The notes under the pieces were generated by a model, which worked only from the letters and a program-made list of their open reading frames with translations, was not told where the DNA came from and did not search any database. Shown one piece after another: positions 8,953 through 13,125 of a DNA stretch of 13,125 nt. How positions within the stretch are numbered: the stretch's first letter is position 1; every line of letters starts with the position of its first letter. The stretch is from Rodentolepis nana (taxonomy: Eukaryota > Platyhelminthes > Cestoda > Cyclophyllidea > Hymenolepididae). Location: NCBI GenBank assembly GCA_900617975.1, contig UZAE01001479.1:1-13125 (forward strand). The letters are read 5' to 3'. Position numbers and translations under genes: made by a program.

Positions 8953-9138
8953 TCAGAGACCACAAATTTTTAACCAAGCATCGGCGAAGAGACAGAGCCG
9001 ACCTTCGAGATTCCAGATGAACGTTGAATAACAGAGGGGAAAAGCTGTTCCCTTTATAACTTGCAGCTCATTACCTACTGGTTCGACTTGATAAATACAT
9101 ATTTCTAAGGGGGATCGGCACATGCCAGTTTGATCCAT
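8953..9138 (-). pseudogene. Possible degenerate reverse-transcriptase fragment
   Basis: On the minus strand one frame reads FSPLLFNVHLE (about 9042-9010), resembling the SPLLF motif of non-LTR reverse transcriptases. Another frame a few residues further on reads LFADAW, reminiscent of the FADD catalytic motif but with the second Asp missing. The two are in different frames and much closer together than in an intact enzyme. If real, this is a small, deleted and frameshifted relic; chance resemblance is not excluded. Confidence 0.2.
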
Positions 9139-9594
9139 TGTAATATTTCGTATTCATAATCTTAAATTGTTAATCATTTGATTTACTAATCTTGACAGAT
9201 TCCAGGTCGGCGAAATTATGTCTTGCGGTCAGAAATGTTGAACCAACTATTATATGTAACGCGCATTTATGATTTTTCAATACAATATATTTTGCATTGT
9301 ACATTATTTTAAAAAAGCTCCTAATCATCTCGCCTATTTTAACTCCTCTGGAATATACCCACACCCACTCCAAATATGGGCCTATTGCACCATCAATTAC
9401 CTACCTTATGACTCACATAAATATTTTAAAATGATGAAATAGTACATGTTGGCGTAAGTTACCGCGCCTACTAGGAATGCATCATATGGAGCAATGGGAA
9501 AGCATACTGATTGGGAATGAGGTATAGGTGGTTACCATAACGATTATTTTCTGCTAATTCTAAGCCAAATAGACACGACCTTGGAAGTTCAGTT

Positions 9595-9670
9595 CTAAGG
9601 GTAGGATAAGGGCGTCTGTCTCACATAGGCCGAACGTTCTAAACATTCGTTATTCAGCTCCGATCAACCA
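9595..9670 (+). repeat. tRNA-like polymerase III promoter, possible SINE head
   Basis: An A-box-like TAGGATAAGGG (9602-9612) is followed 34 bases later (start to start) by a B-box-like GTTCTAAAC (9636-9644). This is close to tRNA geometry. Each box has one or two mismatches to consensus and the flanks do not fold into a convincing cloverleaf, so it is more likely a decayed tRNA-derived SINE than a tRNA gene. The 3' end of such an element was not identified. Confidence 0.3.
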
Positions 9671-10504
9671 GTCTCGAAGATAAAGTTAATTAATGCCTAT
9701 TACGAGGACGTTAGATCGGACTTTAATATAAAGCGTAATAGTCACCCATATTTTGGAAGTCGAGAGTCGATCATAAACTTGGTAGTAAAAACAAGTGTCA
9801 TTCGTTGTGCCCAGAGAGCGGCCGTCTTCCTCCTTTTTGAAATGTTTGACCTCACTTCAGGTATATTTGAGGGTGATTCAATGCTTGCTGAAAAGAATAA
9901 ATCGCTTTGAGGAGTGACTGGGCCATGGTGGACCGATCATGTGTTAGTATAAATGAACTTCAAAATACTCTCAAGGATGTAACGTTTTACTTTTATCTGT
10001 TTTAAGATTCACGAATGCCAAAATTGATTTTCACGCCACTTTCGTTTAAGGCATTCCGCTTACCGATGATGTGACACAAATGACTCATTCCACTTGCCCT
10101 GATGGCGTCCACGGAGCAATGTCATCTCCCTCTATTGATATGCAAGAATTGGACCACCACTTTTTATCATTATTTAGCTTCTATTGCAAACCTCCTCCCT
10201 TGTGTCATTGGTTAGTCCAATATAGCCTACCTTCTCTGTCTCCTAGACATACCCCGTGTGCACTGAGTGGTTATTAACTCATATCCCTCTCTTACTGGGA
10301 GTATTTTTTTCGAATTCCTTATAATATCTTATGGCACTTGTTTCTCCAAACTCTGGTCATCTTCATTCGGTTTGGTGCCTTCCCCTTTCACCATAATTCC
10401 CCCTCAGACTCTTCCCCTTTTTCCTCTCACCGGGTTAAAGTCACTCTTGGCCTTCTTACTCGGGAAAGACTCTAGCGTAATATTAGCAATCAAAAGACTT
10501 GTTA
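9671..10504. other. Region without recognised genes
   Basis: Moderately AT-rich, with a pyrimidine-rich stretch at about 10.38-10.44 kb. The plus-strand open frames at 10071-10530 have no recognisable protein features and no good splice sites. It looks like old repeat-derived DNA, but nothing specific can be named. Confidence 0.4.
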
Positions 10505-10804
10505 ATTTTTTCAAATGGCAAGCGTTTTGATAGTTGTCATAAGTCTTAAGTTGATTTCGGGCTTCACAGTGAGGAGGGGCATCAAAGAGAGAAAAATTCG
10601 AGAGGGGTTAGAGAAGAGTGATTCGCAGATGTAAGAGAGACAGACAGACACAGAGGTAGAGATGAGGTAAGATGAGTACTGTGAAGTTTTCGAATATAAC
10701 ATACAATGGGGTCAGGTTGTTTGAAGTGGGAAGTCAAGTGCAGATTTATATGAGCATACGTTGACCAGGATACATCACGTGGAGGTAAGTCCATCGCTCA
10801 CCCC
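10505..10804 (-). repeat. Dispersed repeat family, copy 2 (minus orientation)
   Basis: Read on the minus strand, it begins GGGGTGAGCGATGGACTTAC then CTCCACGTG. It continues through TGTATGTTATATTCGA, a (TCTG)n-containing pyrimidine stretch, CCCCTCTCGAATTTTT and the GAAGCCCGAAATCAAC segment, and ends near CTTGCCATTTGA. The order matches copies 3 and 4. The simple TAAA tail seen in other copies is mostly lost. Minus-strand open frames here are fortuitous. Confidence 0.8.
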
Positions 10805-10978
10805 GCAGTCAGAATATCATTAGTTACCAAAAGGGGATATGTGGTCAAATCTAACCTGGCTACTAACATAACTTTACTAATGGGACTAAATCTGCTTTAA
10901 AATTCATGAAATGACCTTCATCGATGTGACCCGAAGTAATATCACTATATATAACGCTAGTTTTAATTAACTCAAATA

Positions 10979-11326
10979 AGGGTGTGCGATAGACTTACCT
11001 CCACGTGGTGCACCCTGGGCAACGTATATTCATACGGCAAAAAAGTCTATTAACTGGCAGTTGACTTCTGACTTCAAACTACCCTCACCCATTGTATGTT
11101 ATATTCGACTACTTTCACAGTACTCATCTCACCTTTTTTCTACCTTCGTCTTTGAAGAACTCTTCTGTTCACCCCCTCTCGACTTTTTTCCACCTTGATG
11201 TTCCTTCCCCTCTGCGAAGCCTGAAGTCAACTAAAGGGCTAATGATAACTGAAGCTTGAAGTCAACTAAAGGGCTAATGATAACTATCAAAACTCCTACC
11301 ATTTGATATAAATAAATAAATAATAT
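10979..11326 (+). repeat. Dispersed repeat family, copy 3 (plus orientation)
   Basis: Starts near GGTGTGCGATAGACTTACC and runs through CACGTGGTGCACCCTGGGC, ACCCATTGTATGTTATATTC, TTTCACAGTACTCATC, CCCCCTCTCGACTTTTTTCC and GAAGCCTGAAGTCAAC to ATTTGATATAAATAAATA. This is the fullest copy and carries an internal 35-bp tandem duplication. No clear target-site duplication was found. The simple-repeat tail suggests retrotransposition (inference); no tRNA promoter boxes with good consensus were found in the head. Confidence 0.8.
11216..11285 (+). repeat. 35-bp tandem duplication inside repeat copy 3
   Basis: Two adjacent 35-bp units (11216-11250 and 11251-11285), each containing TGAAGTCAACTAAAGGGCTA, differing at one position (GAAGCCTG against GAAGCTTG). 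Copies 1 and 4 have only one unit, so the duplication is specific to this copy within the window. Confidence 0.9.
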
Positions 11327-12710
11327 TGAGTAATTGGTGTTTGGAAAGACGCCCAGAACTAGATAAGTTACCGCAAAGTTATTGAGGGAACACGTCTATT
11401 TTCGCTATGTCCTGTGTGTGGTGAGTGCACAGACAAGGAATTTAGTTATAATATTAATAAGGCGGGTTTTATAAACCAAACGAGGACTACTGAGTTGCCG
11501 TTGGCTGTGTTCACCGTGTTCACGACCACACTTACTTCCTACGCGAAGTTTCACTACGCAACTTCCAGCTTGTCTGAATGCGCATGGGATTACTTAGTCC
11601 AGCGGTAACAGAACTTTACACCTTTGACAATGGTATTGTTGCCAAGGTCCATAATTACATTTTGATCACGACAGAATAAAGCTTCCCTGATAATTCTTCG
11701 CGAAGAAAGCGACATAACATCAAAAACAATTTTTTCTCTTGCGCCATCAATCACTTACTTGTAAACACTTTGTCATTGTTTAGGGGGTGAATAATGCGTC
11801 AAAATGGAAATGATGAAATGGTTGCATTTAAGGGCGTAATGTGACATCCCCCCCACCCCTACTATTCGTTATATGATGCAATATTAAATTACATTATGTA
11901 ATTATTTTAGTGCACTTACATGTACTTAAGAACCTTGAGGTGTAGTCATAAGTAAGGGCCATCAAGAGGAGAAACCTATTCGAATTTGACTGTTAACGTT
12001 TTATTATGAATTGAACATATTCCCTTGGATAATACTTTACCTTGTGCCAAAAATTGGTGCTTTATTGGAAATTAAATGTTAAGTTAATTTGATTGTGAAA
12101 AAGTGAATAATTTTGTTCCATTTTGATGAAAAGAGGAACCATTTTATGCCGATTAAACTTATTCCCAGAAATCCTTTATGCACCAAAAGGCTTATCACCG
12201 TTATTGATTTATTGTACTTGCAAACTTTCTTATTTACAGATGATAACTCAAGACATGTTCAATGACTAAGTATAAACACCCACTTTGCTCGAGAACATAC
12301 CAATCTCAATTATAATGGAATCTTAATTGTTTCAAAATTTTATCGAATTATGCGCATGTTCTCTCAAGTGTAAGTTAGTTTATGTGCCCTTAAATATGGG
12401 GCGACAGTATAGCCTAGTACCTCACCCTGAAGAACCCCGTTCGTTTTCTTTCTAATAGCCTATCTAAGATAGTTCGAGACCATCACCATGTAAAGATAAT
12501 CTTTGAAGCCCACCTGGTATAATTTATGTTAATCTCCAATTGACGTAAAACAAAGAATGATATGCAAATAAGGGTAAAAAGGTAAATCGACGGAAGCTCA
12601 GTTTAAGTTATCTCCGATCCAACTTGAATCTAAGTAAATCAACCCAACGACCCAATTTTGCTTACTTTTAGCATTGGCTATGCTCTTGGCAAGACCAACA
12701 GGAAAACAAA
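11327..12710. other. Region without recognised genes between repeat copies 3 and 4
   Basis: About 1.4 kb. The open frame at 11414-11608 has no recognised domain or supporting splice sites. A 14-bp palindrome TTCTTCGCGAAGAA lies at 11694-11707. A C-rich run occurs at about 11848-11860. No gene or element boundary was identified. Confidence 0.4.
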
Positions 12711-13000
12711 GGTGTGTGTTAGACTTAATTGAACGTGGTGCACCCTGGGCATCGTATACGACAAAAGAGTAGACTTCTGACCCAATTGTTTGTCATACTC
12801 TACCACTTTCACAATACTCACCTTACCTTTTTCTCTACCTTTGTGTCTGTCTGTCTGTCTATTTTAAATCGCTAAACCACTCTCCTCTTCCCCCTCTCGA
12901 ATTTTTGTGACTTTGATGTTCCTCCCTCTGTGATGCTCTAAGTCAACTGAAAGGCTAATGAGAACTGTCATGAAGTCTGCAGTTTGATATAAATATATGA
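12711..13000 (+). repeat. Dispersed repeat family, copy 4 (plus orientation)
   Basis: Begins near GGTGTGTGTTAGACTTAATT and shares CGTGGTGCACCCTGGGC with copy 3. It then follows the family order: ACTTTCACAATACTCACC, a (TCTG)n run at about 12844-12860, CCCCCTCTCGAATTTTTG, AGTCAACTGAAAGGCTAATG, and TTTGATATAAATATATGA. Relative to copy 3 it lacks part of the segment around the TTATATTC motif and has only a short, degenerate tail. Confidence 0.78.
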
Positions 13001-13125
13001 TCCAAATCCATTAACTGGTAAAGTTCTTATGAGCAGGATGTGATAACATATTTTGGTGGTTTTTTGGGATCAATGCCTTTACTGAGTATTGAGCAATCAT
13101 TTAAATCACTATCTAGGAAATATAT

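Larger units (their letters stand above)
10505..11326. repeat. Large head-to-head inverted repeat
   Basis: Copies 2 and 3 of the dispersed repeat lie in opposite orientation with their heads facing each other across about 174 bp of unrelated sequence (10805-10978). The arms are about 300 and 350 bp. The best match is at the inner ends, which share GACTTACCTCCACGTG. Read-through transcription from either side could form a long hairpin RNA. Confidence 0.75.

Noticed and set aside
10511..10794. Two overlapping minus-strand open frames
   Set aside because: Both lie within repeat copy 2 and are not conserved in copies 3 and 4.
11694..11707. TTCTTCGCGAAGAA palindrome
   Set aside because: A single 14-bp palindrome with no partner or gene context; not distinguishable from chance.

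Overview
The window looks like AT-rich nuclear DNA from an animal. The coding signal is broken into short exons with GT-AG (and one likely GC-AG) splice sites, the non-coding stretches are long, and there are (CA)n/(TG)n microsatellites and a dispersed repeat family. Two proteins are recognisable, both eukaryotic. The compact genes in an AT-rich, repeat-laden background and the protein sequences would suit a flatworm (possibly a schistosome-like trematode), but that is inference; no rRNA, mitochondrial or other taxon-diagnostic marker is present. There are no bacterial operons, CRISPR arrays or phage genes.

Left third (about 0.8-3.4 kb, minus strand): three exons whose splice phases fit together form part of a gene that I read as a capicua (CIC) homologue. 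In transcription order they are 3399-3212, 2931-2852 and 944-810. The last encodes a strongly conserved basic, cysteine/histidine-containing block; the first two encode Ser/Asn-rich, probably disordered sequence. The gene continues off the left edge. Its 5' end is unresolved: it may start at the ATG at 3386 or have further upstream exons (one weak candidate ends at 4813). An intron carries a perfect G-quadruplex motif on the transcribed-RNA sense strand.

Centre (5.9-6.6 kb, plus strand): a complete two-exon gene for the LYR-family succinate dehydrogenase assembly factor SDHAF3 (ACN9/LYRM10), divergent from the capicua gene. It has a 190-bp intron and a phase-0 junction that restores the conserved family sequence.

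Right half (6.6-13.1 kb): no gene I can support. It holds repeat-derived DNA: a cluster of short perfect inverted repeats (7.8-8.2 kb), a G-rich quadruplex tract (8.43-8.47 kb), a tRNA-like possible SINE head (about 9.6 kb), a possible reverse-transcriptase relic (about 9.0 kb), and three copies of a roughly 300-350 bp repeat family. Two of those copies lie head-to-head as a large inverted repeat (10.5-11.3 kb). A fourth copy, 3' end only, starts the window. The two genes need not work together: one is a nuclear transcriptional repressor, the other a mitochondrial assembly factor.
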